This document shows, in pieces, positions 1 through 6,945 of a stretch of DNA of 18,780 nucleotides. The stretch lies in the NCBI GenBank assembly GCA_964347835.1, contig CAYFZR010000046.1, positions 1 to 18,780 on the forward strand, in the 5' to 3' direction. This DNA comes from CAYFZR01 sp964347835 [NCBI: uncultured archaeon] (GTDB taxonomy: Archaea; CAYFZR01). Numbering within the stretch: position 1 is the first letter of the stretch; the number at the start of each line of letters is the position of its first letter. Made by a program: the position numbers and the translations under genes. The notes beneath the pieces were generated by a model. It was given only the letters and a program-made list of their open reading frames with translations. It was not told where the DNA came from and searched no databases.

Positions 1-46
1 ACAAGAGACTTTTTTCCACTTTAAATTTTGCTTTCTAATCTAAATA

Positions 47-164
47 TTATATGGGGGTGTAGAGAGGGGGTGGTTACTCCCTTCTTTATATGGGGGTGGA
101 GAGAGGGGGTTATAAGGTAGAATAAGATAATTCCAGTATAGATTACAATATTACCCCCTTCTAA
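47..164 (-). repeat. Modular G-rich interspersed repeat, copy C
   Basis: A 25-bp unit beginning TTATATGGGGGTG lies at 47-71 and again at 86-110 with one mismatch (position 60 versus 99). It is followed at 111-164 by a second module that, read on the minus strand, starts TTAGAAGGGGGTAATA and continues through CTATACTG. Both modules recur in reverse orientation at 16453-16624. The TAG at 161-163 in this module is the stop codon of the FwdD-like gene. I see no open reading frame or transposase here. The repeat could act as a terminator, a recombination site or a MITE-like element; the sequence alone does not decide. Confidence 0.75.
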
Positions 165-484
165 GGAAGAGGGCTAATCTCTTTTGTGGTTTTTTGAATT
201 TCTGCAGTAAAACCTTTCTCTATCTGTTCTTGGTTAACTAAGTCTACGATCCATGGACTCAGGGGAACAAAAGCATAATCCACTTTTCTTTCGGTTATTT
301 TTACCTTCAAAACCAATGATTTTCCGTTAATATTTAATTCTACTCTATCTTCTCCTTTGACATTCAATTTTTTTGCAACACCTTCGCTTAATATGCATAC
401 GGCAGAAGAATCCATGTAATCTTTGCTTAAGGTGTCTCTCTCCGTTTGGAATACGTAATCTCCTACGAATACATCCATTTTCAT
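161..484 (-). CDS. FwdD/FmdD-like molybdopterin-dinucleotide-binding protein
   Basis: This 107-residue protein resembles subunit D of formylmethanofuran dehydrogenase, the small beta-barrel that covers the pterin cofactor of the B subunit. The segment AVCILSEGVAKKLNVKGEDRVEL is of the type found in molydopterin-dinucleotide-binding domains, where a small-residue/Leu/Gly-rich loop precedes a short strand. Its ATG overlaps the TGA of the upstream FwdB-like gene as ATGA (481-484), so the two are probably translationally coupled and their products probably interact. It is somewhat shorter than typical FwdD (about 130 residues), and its stop codon lies inside a repeat, so the C-terminus may have been changed by repeat insertion. 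No FwdA or FwdC gene lies nearby. Assignment to the domain family is fairly secure; the role in methanofuran chemistry is inference. Confidence 0.7.
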   Translation of the reverse strand: MKMDVFVGDYVFQTERDTLSKDYMDSSAVCILSEGVAKKLNVKGEDRVELNINGKSLVLKVKITERKVDYAFVPLSPWIVDLVNQEQIEKGFTAEIQKTTKEISPLP

Positions 485-1557
485 GAGGTTCCCTCCATGA
501 TCCTTTGAAGAACCTCCTCATCTGATAATAACTTGCCTTGATAAATTGCTTCCAAGACGACATTCTCCCCATCCATTCGTTTCGCGTTGCCCGATACACA
601 AACACCAGTGAGTGCACTCTTTATCCAAACATCGGATTTCAATGCCGTATAGGATCTAAATGGATCTAGGGTTATAATCTTTTTAGCCCAGTCTTTTGAG
701 TTTGGAATCTTCGCAAAGGGATTTTCTCCTACGATCAAAAGGACATCGACCTTGTAAGAGTCTTTAACTATCTCTTTGTTTTCAAAATCATAAGGAGAGA
801 TATTTTTTGTTCTTTTCAAAAGTTCCTCGAATAAAGCGTAGTGGTTAAATCCATGGGCTAAAGGTAACACCTTCATTTCGTAATCTTTTATGAATCTATC
901 CAATTCATTTTCGTCTTCAATTATTCTCTCTCCTATAATGATATACTTATATTTTGCTTTATCTAGTGCGTATTTAACCAATTTAGTCTCTTTTTTATCT
1001 GCTTTTTCTATTTCTGCAATAGTTCCTTCCTTTAATTCGATATAATATGGAGTAGAAATTACTGCCGTAGGGGTCATTGCAATGTCTAAGGGAACTAAAG
1101 TCCTGTCCTCCCAGCCTTTTGGAGTCTTTTCTCCGTGAGTAAAGTATATGTATCTACTTAGGAGTCTGGGGTGAGTATTCATGTTATCGGAGCCCCAGCA
1201 CATGATAAATCTTCCATAATCTTTTATTTCGTCGAGGCTTGCAGTCTCCCATTCGTTGTAAGCCTTCAAAAAGATGTTTTTTTGTATTAGATCTCGATTC
1301 CAAAAAATAGCCTCTAATTTTTCTGCTAAATCAAAAAAGAGTTTTATTCCTTCATTAGTTAAATTTGCACCGCCGTATATACCTATTTTGTCAGAAGAAT
1401 TTAAGATCTCGATGCCTTCCTCTATTTTTTTATCCTCAGTTTCTCCTTCCACGGGTTTAAGCCTGCCAGTTCCTTTTCTGCAAGCATTCCAAAAGACATC
1501 GCCACTTATTTCAATATCGTCACAAAAACAACTGCATCCAGAGCAAATTACTTCCAT
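481..1557 (-). CDS. FwdB-like protein lacking the metal-ligating cysteine
   Basis: Subunit B of formylmethanofuran dehydrogenase carries a [4Fe-4S] cluster and the W/Mo bis-pterin site. The N-terminus keeps the cluster ligands C5-x2-C8-x3-C12-DDI and C26. The conserved block EIKDYGRFIMCWGSDN...HPRLLSRY (residues 110-136) aligns with the family's EVKNRADVVVYWGCNPM...HPRHMSRN, and EDRTL also matches. Where canonical FwdB has the CHGP segment with the metal-ligating Cys/Sec, this protein has RDLIQKN: residue 92 is Gln by my manual alignment. It has 358 residues against about 430 usually. An upstream SD-like GAGGGG lies close to the ATG, and the preceding gene ends 9 bp away. It therefore looks like a B-subunit paralogue that may bind a pterin or only carry electrons; formate-level CO2 chemistry is doubtful. 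Confidence 0.75.
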   Translation of the reverse strand: MEVICSGCSCFCDDIEISGDVFWNACRKGTGRLKPVEGETEDKKIEEGIEILNSSDKIGIYGGANLTNEGIKLFFDLAEKLEAIFWNRDLIQKNIFLKAYNEWETASLDEIKDYGRFIMCWGSDNMNTHPRLLSRYIYFTHGEKTPKGWEDRTLVPLDIAMTPTAVISTPYYIELKEGTIAEIEKADKKETKLVKYALDKAKYKYIIIGERIIEDENELDRFIKDYEMKVLPLAHGFNHYALFEELLKRTKNISPYDFENKEIVKDSYKVDVLLIVGENPFAKIPNSKDWAKKIITLDPFRSYTALKSDVWIKSALTGVCVSGNAKRMDGENVVLEAIYQGKLLSDEEVLQRIMEGTS

Positions 1558-1566
1558 GTAAACCCC

Positions 1567-2037
1567 TCATACAAACTTTATAGCCTTGCTCGGACATGTT
1601 ACAATACACGCCTCACACAAGACCCTGTGTTCACCGAAACGTCTACAGGACTCCACATTTATAGCCTTTACGACTCCGTCTTCAGTATGTAGTATGTACT
1701 TTTCTGATTGAGGACCTTTTCCTTGTCCAACTCTGTAGGGTTCTTCTGCTACATTAACTGGACAGGCAACAACGCAGTTTCCGCATCCAAAACAAAGATC
1801 ATCGCTAATTATCAAACCAGTCTCTGTACTTACTTCTTTAAGGGGCTTTAACATTTCTATTAATTCGTCCTTGTTCTTAGCATATTTAGCCTCCTCAAAT
1901 AGAGGAGTACATTCTTCTAATTCTTTTTTTCTCTGGATTAATGCTACTGCGAAAGCCATACATGTGGGCAATCCGCATTTTTTACAATTAGTCTTTGGGA
2001 GTTTCATTAATATAGTCAAAGGTGAGAGTTCAGCCAT
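1567..2037 (-). CDS. Polyferredoxin-type Fe-S protein, Fes domain plus two clusters
   Basis: The protein has 156 residues from the ATG at 2037. Residues 15-43 match the Fe-S domain seen in the CdhE/AcsC corrinoid subunit and related proteins, with KTNC-KKCG: C18-x2-C21-x4-C26-x16-C43. A ferredoxin-type motif follows at C82-x2-C85-x2-C88-x3-C92-P. A second set, C131-x9-C141-x2-C144-x3-C148-P, has an unusually long first spacing. It is the first gene of the operon and its stop is 9 bp before the FwdB-like ATG, so it probably supplies electrons to or from that complex. A GTG at 2046 is an alternative start, but homologues I know of begin near MAEL, and the TATA-like box near 2069-2080 fits a short leader. 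It should be a soluble cytoplasmic electron carrier. The partner is inferred from position only. Confidence 0.75.
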   Translation of the reverse strand: MAELSPLTILMKLPKTNCKKCGLPTCMAFAVALIQRKKELEECTPLFEEAKYAKNKDELIEMLKPLKEVSTETGLIISDDLCFGCGNCVVACPVNVAEEPYRVGQGKGPQSEKYILHTEDGVVKAINVESCRRFGEHRVLCEACIVTCPSKAIKFV

Positions 2038-2067
2038 AACAATCACAAATTTACCTGAAAGGGGAAG

Positions 2068-2083
2068 GTATAAATATTTACCT
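2068..2083. promoter_or_regulatory. Near-palindromic TATA region between divergent genes
   Basis: GGTATAAATATTTACC reads almost the same on both strands. On the minus strand a TATA box here would give a start site about 25 bp away, near 2050, just before the Fe-S gene. On the plus strand the start site would be near 2100, about 35 bp before the thioredoxin-like ATG. It may serve both directions. This is read from sequence only. Confidence 0.45.
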
Positions 2084-2135
2084 ATTATACTTCACTATTG
2101 TTCAATAAACATGAACATATGAATGGGTGAGGTCG

Positions 2136-2795
2136 ATGAAAGTATTGTTAGAGCTTTTTGTATCTCCAACATGTCCGTATTGTCCGTATGCAGAAGTAAT
2201 AGTAAAAAAAGTAGCAAAAGAAATGCCTGATAAATTAGAATATGTTTTATTAAACACTGTCACAGAAAAGGGACAGAGAAAAGCAATGGAATATGGAATA
2301 CCCGGTGTTCCGAGTATTGCCATAGATAACAAACTAGCCGTCGTTGGTGTTCCAGATGGGGATGAACTTAGAGGCGTGATCGACCGCGCCTATGGGTTAA
2401 AAGTCAAAACAGAGATGACATGGGAAAGGATGCAATCTCTTTTAATTAGAAATTCTAGTATTTCAACATCATTAAAAAATATTTTGGAGATCTTAGAAAC
2501 TTTCAAAGAGGATGTATTTAAAGATGAAATCGTCAAGTCTTTGCTAAATATTTTAAAGACCCAGATAGAAAAGGCAAAAGAAATAGCACCATCTAAGAAC
2601 TGGTGCGAGAAATCCATCGGCTATTTAGCGCTTATAGAGAAAAAAACAGACGAGTGGATTAAATCTCTTAAAAAGAATGATATAAAAGAGTCTATTGATA
2701 GCCTAAAGGAGGCAAAGAAGATTTCTGAAGAATGGGGAGAGTATATATTGAGTATAACAACTCCTTGGGTTTTGTACAAAGAAGAGGTAGCCTAG
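2136..2795 (+). CDS. Thioredoxin/glutaredoxin-fold protein with helical C-terminal extension
   Basis: This 219-residue protein has a thioredoxin-like domain at residues 1-82 with the redox motif C13-P-Y-C16 and the cis-Pro segment G-V-P59-S, as in small archaeal glutaredoxin-like disulfide reductases. Residues 85-219 form a Lys/Glu-rich, predicted all-helical region that I do not recognise; similar extensions are absent from ordinary thioredoxins of about 85-110 residues. I chose the ATG at 2136 because GGTGAGG lies 4-10 bases upstream; a GTG at 2127 overlaps that ribosome-binding site. It is divergent from the Fe-S/Fwd-like operon and upstream of a ferredoxin and an MtrA-like gene, so a role in keeping that redox set reduced is plausible but unproven. 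It has no signal peptide and is probably cytoplasmic. Confidence 0.7.
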   Translation: MKVLLELFVSPTCPYCPYAEVIVKKVAKEMPDKLEYVLLNTVTEKGQRKAMEYGIPGVPSIAIDNKLAVVGVPDGDELRGVIDRAYGLKVKTEMTWERMQSLLIRNSSISTSLKNILEILETFKEDVFKDEIVKSLLNILKTQIEKAKEIAPSKNWCEKSIGYLALIEKKTDEWIKSLKKNDIKESIDSLKEAKKISEEWGEYILSITTPWVLYKEEVA

Positions 2796-2850
2796 TATTC
2801 CTAATAATTTTAAGTACCAATTGAAGATTTGAATATTTTGAGATTCTCCC

Positions 2851-3065
2851 ATGGAAGCGGCTATACCCCGTTTAACTGACAAAAAAACTGCAATATGTGT
2901 ATGATTTGTGTCAATACATGTCCTTTAGGCGCTATTGAGTACGACGGTATGGAATTCAAGGTTGATGTAAAGAAATGCTGCCAGAGAGATATGTGCACTA
3001 TTTGCGTTAACGGATGCAAGACTGGAGTATTGAAATTAGAATATAAAGAGGCAGAGAAGTGTTAA
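2851..3065 (+). pseudogene. Small two-cluster ferredoxin interrupted by a -1 frameshift in an A7 tract
   Basis: ATG at 2851 opens MEAAIPRLTDKK and then hits a run of seven A (2881-2887). Beyond it the coding signal continues in another frame as NCNMCMICVNTCPLGAIEY and ends KLEYKEAEKC with TAA at 3063-3065. One extra A would join them into a 71-residue protein. The downstream part has C-x2-C-x2-C-x3-C-P, a classical [4Fe-4S] motif, and a second Cys set (CC..., then C-x2-C-x3-C). No start codon lies in the downstream frame before the first Cys, so an in-frame product would need slippage or a missing base. The choices are a sequencing or assembly error, transcriptional slippage on poly-A, or early decay. 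A hairpin and T-rich terminator follow. The ferredoxin identity is clear; whether it is functional is open. Confidence 0.75.
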
Positions 3066-3099
3066 CTTTAAAAGGGCTTGGTATGGGACTTTTTTTAAC

Positions 3100-3131
3100 T
3101 CAAGATCTATCTTGATGGTGACTTTTCTTTT
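3100..3131 (+). terminator. Hairpin plus T-rich tract after the ferredoxin
   Basis: TCAAGAT (3100-3106) and ATCTTGA (3109-3115) form a perfect 7-bp stem, followed by T-rich DNA from 3122 (CTTTTCTTTTTT). This fits an end signal for the ferredoxin transcript. The rest of 3066-3261 shows no gene on either strand. Confidence 0.45.
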
Positions 3132-3261
3132 TTATCCATTTTTATACCGTAAAAGACCATGCAAGGGCAGTCTCTATTTATTTTTAACGATATCCTTTTT
3201 CCGTACCAGGCACATCTTTATGCATATGTAAATCTTAAGTAAAATTAGTTAAAGAGCAGAT

Positions 3262-4105
3262 ATGGGTGGAGTAAATACTTAAGGTAAAACCCTGTTCTGA
3301 TTATCCTTCTGAAGAGGGAAGATATCTCAGGGGGAACGATTATTCTCCTGTAGCCGTTGTCGCAATTCTTAATACTTGGGACACAGAAATACCTCCGTAT
3401 CTAGAAGAGATCGTTAGGGTTTCTATAGAAACCGGAGCTGCATTGGCCGGCATGTTACAAACTGAAAACGTAGGAATAGAAAAGATTATAACTAACATCG
3501 TGGCGAACCCCAATATCCGATACATAATTCTCTGCGGAAAAGAATCTCTGGGACATCTTACGGGAGAGGCTTTTATAGCCTTTATAGAAAATGGAGTGGA
3601 TGAGAAAAGAAAAATAATTGGTACGGAATCTCCAACTCCTTTTCTCTATAATGTGAAAATAGAAACCATCGAAAGGTTCAGGAAACAAATAACCTTAATC
3701 GATCTTTTAAATGAAGGAAGTCCCGACGTAATAAAAAAAGCGGTTTGGTCATGTTATCAAGAGGAACCAACTGAATTCATGGGTTATAGCTTGTACGATC
3801 CTGGAGCCTATCCTGAGCCCCCAATATGCGGAAAGATCACTTGGAAGGTAAGTGAACCGTGGACCTATCTTGAAGAAGATGATGCAAAAATTGTAGAAAA
3901 AATCAGAGATTCTATAAAAAAACCAGCGATCGAAAAGCCTCAAAATTGGTATGTTTTTAAAGAAGGGAGAAAATACGGTCCTGTTGATCTAAAGACTGTT
4001 AAGGAATGGATAAGAGAAGGTAGATTAACCGTAAACGATTTAGTTTGGACTTCTTCCTTCGATAACTGGAAAAAAATTAAAGACGTCGATGATTTTTGGA
4101 TATAA
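3262..4105 (+). CDS. Solitary MtrA-family corrinoid protein fused to a GYF_2-like domain
   Basis: The body matches subunit A of tetrahydromethanopterin S-methyltransferase: TENVGIEKIITNIVANPN, ILCG, then GHLTGEA, whose His (codon 3554-3556) is in the place of the cobamide-ligating His of MtrA. Instead of MtrA's C-terminal membrane helix, the last 50 residues (from about 3944) read as a GYF_2/DUF4339-type domain: WYVFKEGRKYGPV, EGRLTVNDLVW, W-K-K. No MtrB-H gene is near, so it may be a soluble cobamide methyl carrier for another methyltransferase. The reading frame is open from 3275, and YPSEEGRYLRGNDYSPVAV before the first TTG (3443) looks like genuine family sequence, yet that stretch has no ATG, GTG or TTG. 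An ATG at 3262 would join it if one A of 3273-3275 were absent. I list 3262 as the likely original start. Confidence 0.75.
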
Positions 4106-4110
4106 GAATT

Positions 4111-5652
4111 TCAGAATAGAGGAAGATCTTGGATGTAACTCTTATCTAATTTTAAGGCTATCTCTGCCTTGCAAAGTTCTCTTCCTAAGTAAGAGGCATG
4201 ATCTAACATAGATACAAGTTCTCTCCTTAGTATTTCATCGAATATTTCCTTAGCATTTTCTCCAACTATTTCTAAGGTAGGTTCTTCATTCGTGAAGTGA
4301 ATAACTCTGATACGATCATCTACAACAATTCTAAATACTCCTACAGGATCTAATTTATATCCCTTCTTCCCTTTCGCTTTTATCTTTCTCACATCGATGT
4401 CTAAAGTCTCTCCTTTCTTTCTTTTTTCTTTAACCTTGAGTAAATCTATGCCTAGATCTTTTGGAGGGGAATTTCTTCTTTTTGATACGAACATCATCTT
4501 TGAGGCTATAGAAAGCTCATTTATGTTTTTTCTAGTCTTATCGCTGGCTTCTGGAGCGAATATTATGCAGGCACTTAACTCAGAGGCAATTCCTGCTAAA
4601 ACAGCAGTGACACCTTGAGAATCAGCATCCAGTAATTCTGTTACATTTCCTAAACCAAAGAATAAAGGCATGTCCTTAAAATCTCTCCTGAATAAAACAC
4701 AAGTCGCTATAGATTCGCTTAGACTCATAGAATGAATTGGATCTAACAATGGATCCGCTATGGGGAAAATTTTATTCTTTATGGCAATGTCTATATTTTC
4801 TTTTAACAAATTAATCCTATCCTCAAATTTGTGAGGAGCATATCCCTTTGAGTAATCGGTTGGGACAATGACTACAGGAACATTAATACCATTGAGATCA
4901 TTTAGATTACCTTTGTCCCCGCTTAATACCAAATCAACGCCTTTTTTTACCCCAGACCAGATTTCATCAGCGTTCATTGAATCTATGCTAACTGGACAAT
5001 CAAAATTATCCTTTACAATTTTTGTTAGTTTGCCTGCTTCTTTGACATATTCTTCTCCTGCAATCATACCTAAATCTATCATATCAGCGCCGTTAGAAAT
5101 ATAGTACTGTACTTTCTCCAAAAACTCTTTTTTATCTAATAATGGAGCATTTACTACCTCAGCGAGTACTCTCATAGGGAAATCTTTGCCTAAGGGCAAG
5201 TCCTTAATTAGAAAATTACCCTCCCTCCCTAAAAGATTATTTATAAGTTCTCTGTCTTCTTTATATCTCTCTATTTCATTCTTTATCTCTTTTTCGAGTT
5301 CTTCTCTTATAAATACGCATGCAGGAACTGTTTTAGATAACTTTACTTTTTCTGAGCCAAGTTTTTCTATGAGATTTAACAATACAGGCAAATCTGCCGC
5401 GGTTCTCGGTCCTTTATACGCGTTAATACCCAATTCTCTTTCTATATAAACCACATCTCCCCTCACCAAACCTGGTGTTAACAAAAAATCGTACTTTGAA
5501 ATGTTTTTTTGTTTTAAATACGAAGTTATCTTTTTAGGAGTTAAGAACGCAGCGACCGTTACAGGCAAATCAATAACATCTACATCGTAATCCTTTGAAA
5601 ATCTTTTAACATCTTCTTTCGCTAGTTTTCCGGTTACAACTAAGATTTTCAT
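4111..5652 (-). CDS. Dihydropteroate synthase-like protein (TIGR00284 type)
   Basis: From the ATG at 5652 this 513-residue protein has three parts. Residues 1-150 resemble the N-terminal domain of the archaeal dihydropteroate synthase-related family. Residues 160-390 are a pterin-binding TIM barrel with GADMIDLG, VSIDSMN, ADPLLDP and FGLGNVTEL. The C-terminus (KLDPVGVFRIVV ... LDHASYLGREL) resembles a DUF4346-type domain. In methanogens this family is thought to touch tetrahydromethanopterin (H4MPT) synthesis or pterin binding, but I do not know of an assigned activity for this subtype. GGTG lies upstream of the ATG; a GTG at 5661 is an alternative. It converges on the MtrA-like gene with only 5 bp between stops, so both may serve H4MPT chemistry, though convergence is weak evidence. 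Confidence 0.8.
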   Translation of the reverse strand: MKILVVTGKLAKEDVKRFSKDYDVDVIDLPVTVAAFLTPKKITSYLKQKNISKYDFLLTPGLVRGDVVYIERELGINAYKGPRTAADLPVLLNLIEKLGSEKVKLSKTVPACVFIREELEKEIKNEIERYKEDRELINNLLGREGNFLIKDLPLGKDFPMRVLAEVVNAPLLDKKEFLEKVQYYISNGADMIDLGMIAGEEYVKEAGKLTKIVKDNFDCPVSIDSMNADEIWSGVKKGVDLVLSGDKGNLNDLNGINVPVVIVPTDYSKGYAPHKFEDRINLLKENIDIAIKNKIFPIADPLLDPIHSMSLSESIATCVLFRRDFKDMPLFFGLGNVTELLDADSQGVTAVLAGIASELSACIIFAPEASDKTRKNINELSIASKMMFVSKRRNSPPKDLGIDLLKVKEKRKKGETLDIDVRKIKAKGKKGYKLDPVGVFRIVVDDRIRVIHFTNEEPTLEIVGENAKEIFDEILRRELVSMLDHASYLGRELCKAEIALKLDKSYIQDLPLF

Positions 5653-5693
5653 AACCCACACCTTATTTAAATATTCTTAATATACCTTAAATC
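5653..5693. promoter_or_regulatory. Compact divergent promoter region
   Basis: Only 41 bp separate the two ATGs. TTTAAATATT at 5667-5676 would start plus transcripts about 25 bp away, at the ATG at 5694, giving a leaderless message. On the minus strand GGTATATTAA (5678-5687) would give a start near 5658, a few bases before the ATG at 5652. Both are read from sequence only. Confidence 0.45.
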
Positions 5694-6272
5694 ATGATTG
5701 GAAAATATAGAGAAAAAATAGAAAAGTATTTTGAACCCCTAATGCCATTGTTAACAAGGTTTGGGATAACCCCCAATATCTTGACGGGTTTAACGCTGGT
5801 ATTTGGCTTAATCGCTTGTTACTATTATGCAATAGATTCAGAGGTAATTGGCGGGATTATGCTGTTCATTTCCGCCTCTTTAGATGTAATTGATGGTTCT
5901 TTAGCAAGATTTTTAAAAAATCCAACTTCTCTAGGCTCTTTCATCGACTCGGTGTTGGATAAAATAGTTGAAGGACTAGTGTTCGTTGGTATAATAATTG
6001 GAGGGATAACGGGTTTTCTGGGAATACCAGGATTTATATGGGGTACGTTAGCCTTACACTCCTCCATAATGGTTAGTTATACAAGAGCTAAGTTAGATGC
6101 GTTGGGAATAGAAAATACTGGCATTGGAATAGGAGAAAGAGCAGAAAGAATCCTAATAATTGTCTTCTTTTCCCTAATCAATAATGTAAGCATAGGAGTT
6201 ATGTTAGTTGTTTTCTTGGCTTACTTTACTATGTTTCAGAGAATGTGGTACGGCGTGAGGATGTTAAGATGA
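5694..6272 (+). CDS. CDP-alcohol phosphatidyltransferase, probable archaetidylinositol phosphate synthase
   Basis: This 192-residue integral membrane enzyme carries the complete CDP-alcohol phosphotransferase signature: D64-x2-D67-G68-x2-A71-R72-x8-G81-x3-D85-x3-D89. Hydrophobic segments follow around residues 30-62, 92-122 and 150-180. Family members join a CDP-activated lipid to an alcohol. The archaeal subgroup of this size makes AIP from CDP-archaeol and inositol 1-phosphate, and the presence of an inositol-1-phosphate synthase at 8520-9590 supports that substrate. Its TGA overlaps the ATG of the next gene (ATGA, 6269-6272), so a PHP phosphoesterase is probably made with it. Archaetidylserine or archaetidylglycerol-phosphate synthase are the alternatives. 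A TATA box at 5667-5676 suggests a leaderless message. Confidence 0.8.
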   Translation: MIGKYREKIEKYFEPLMPLLTRFGITPNILTGLTLVFGLIACYYYAIDSEVIGGIMLFISASLDVIDGSLARFLKNPTSLGSFIDSVLDKIVEGLVFVGIIIGGITGFLGIPGFIWGTLALHSSIMVSYTRAKLDALGIENTGIGIGERAERILIIVFFSLINNVSIGVMLVVFLAYFTMFQRMWYGVRMLR

Positions 6273-6907
6273 GATTTGATCTTCATGTTCATAGTGTTTA
6301 TTCTCACGATGGACATTCGAAGGTAAAGGACATATTGGAGAGATGCAAAAAAATAGGACTAAGTGGTATTTGTATAGCAGATCACAATTCAATCGAAGGG
6401 TCTTTAGAAGCATTAAAACTGAAAAAAGATTTTGAAGACTTAATTATCATCCCAGGAATGGAGTTATCTACGAAAAAAGGTCACTTAATTGCATTGGGAA
6501 TATACGAGGAAATAAGCAGTAATTTGAGTTTAAAAGAGATAGAAGACGAGATAGAAAAACAAAATGGCTTAAAAATAGCACCACATCCTTACTCTTTTCT
6601 AAGAAAAAGCCTAACCTTTTCTATTAAAGACATAAACATCGATGCCATAGAGACTCACAATTCAAGAGATTTTTTACGTTTGAACAAATTTTTCTCAACG
6701 CGCTATGCAAGAAAAAATAAAATACCCATGACTGGAGGGAGTGACGCTCATTTTTTAGATGAAATAGGTAAGGGATTTACTCTTATAGAAGCAAGCGATG
6801 AAGAAGAGATACTGAGCATGATAAGAAAAGGAAGATGCACTCCTTACTTTAATCCGATTCCTCCTAGCTATTATTTGAGGCATATCTATCATAAGATTTT
6901 AAGGTGA
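6269..6907 (+). CDS. PHP-domain metal-dependent phosphoesterase
   Basis: This 212-residue protein is a compact PHP domain with the metal-binding motifs in order: H6-V-H8, D14, D38-H39-N, E65, H72, the PHP-like APHPYS and the C-terminal SDAH. These motifs bind two or three metal ions for phosphoester hydrolysis. Its size suits the stand-alone TrpH-like group rather than a polymerase domain. I chose the ATG at 6269 because HVHS follows directly, as is usual, and because it overlaps the stop of the AIP synthase gene by 4 bp. The coupling suggests a phosphatase step in the same pathway, for instance removing the phosphate from AIP. That substrate is inference; stand-alone PHP proteins also include nucleases and nucleotide phosphatases. 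Confidence 0.85.
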   Translation: MRFDLHVHSVYSHDGHSKVKDILERCKKIGLSGICIADHNSIEGSLEALKLKKDFEDLIIIPGMELSTKKGHLIALGIYEEISSNLSLKEIEDEIEKQNGLKIAPHPYSFLRKSLTFSIKDINIDAIETHNSRDFLRLNKFFSTRYARKNKIPMTGGSDAHFLDEIGKGFTLIEASDEEEILSMIRKGRCTPYFNPIPPSYYLRHIYHKILR

Positions 6908-6945
6908 GTTTTTTCGAATGAAAAGTATTCTGTGAGGTGAATGTA

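Noticed and set aside
47-110. CRISPR-like array from the two TTATATGGGGG units
   Set aside because: There are only two units with a 14-bp spacer and no Cas genes; it is a simple module duplication.
345-617. Minus-strand 90-codon frame
   Set aside because: It lies across the FwdB/FwdD-like junction in another frame, with biased composition and no motif.
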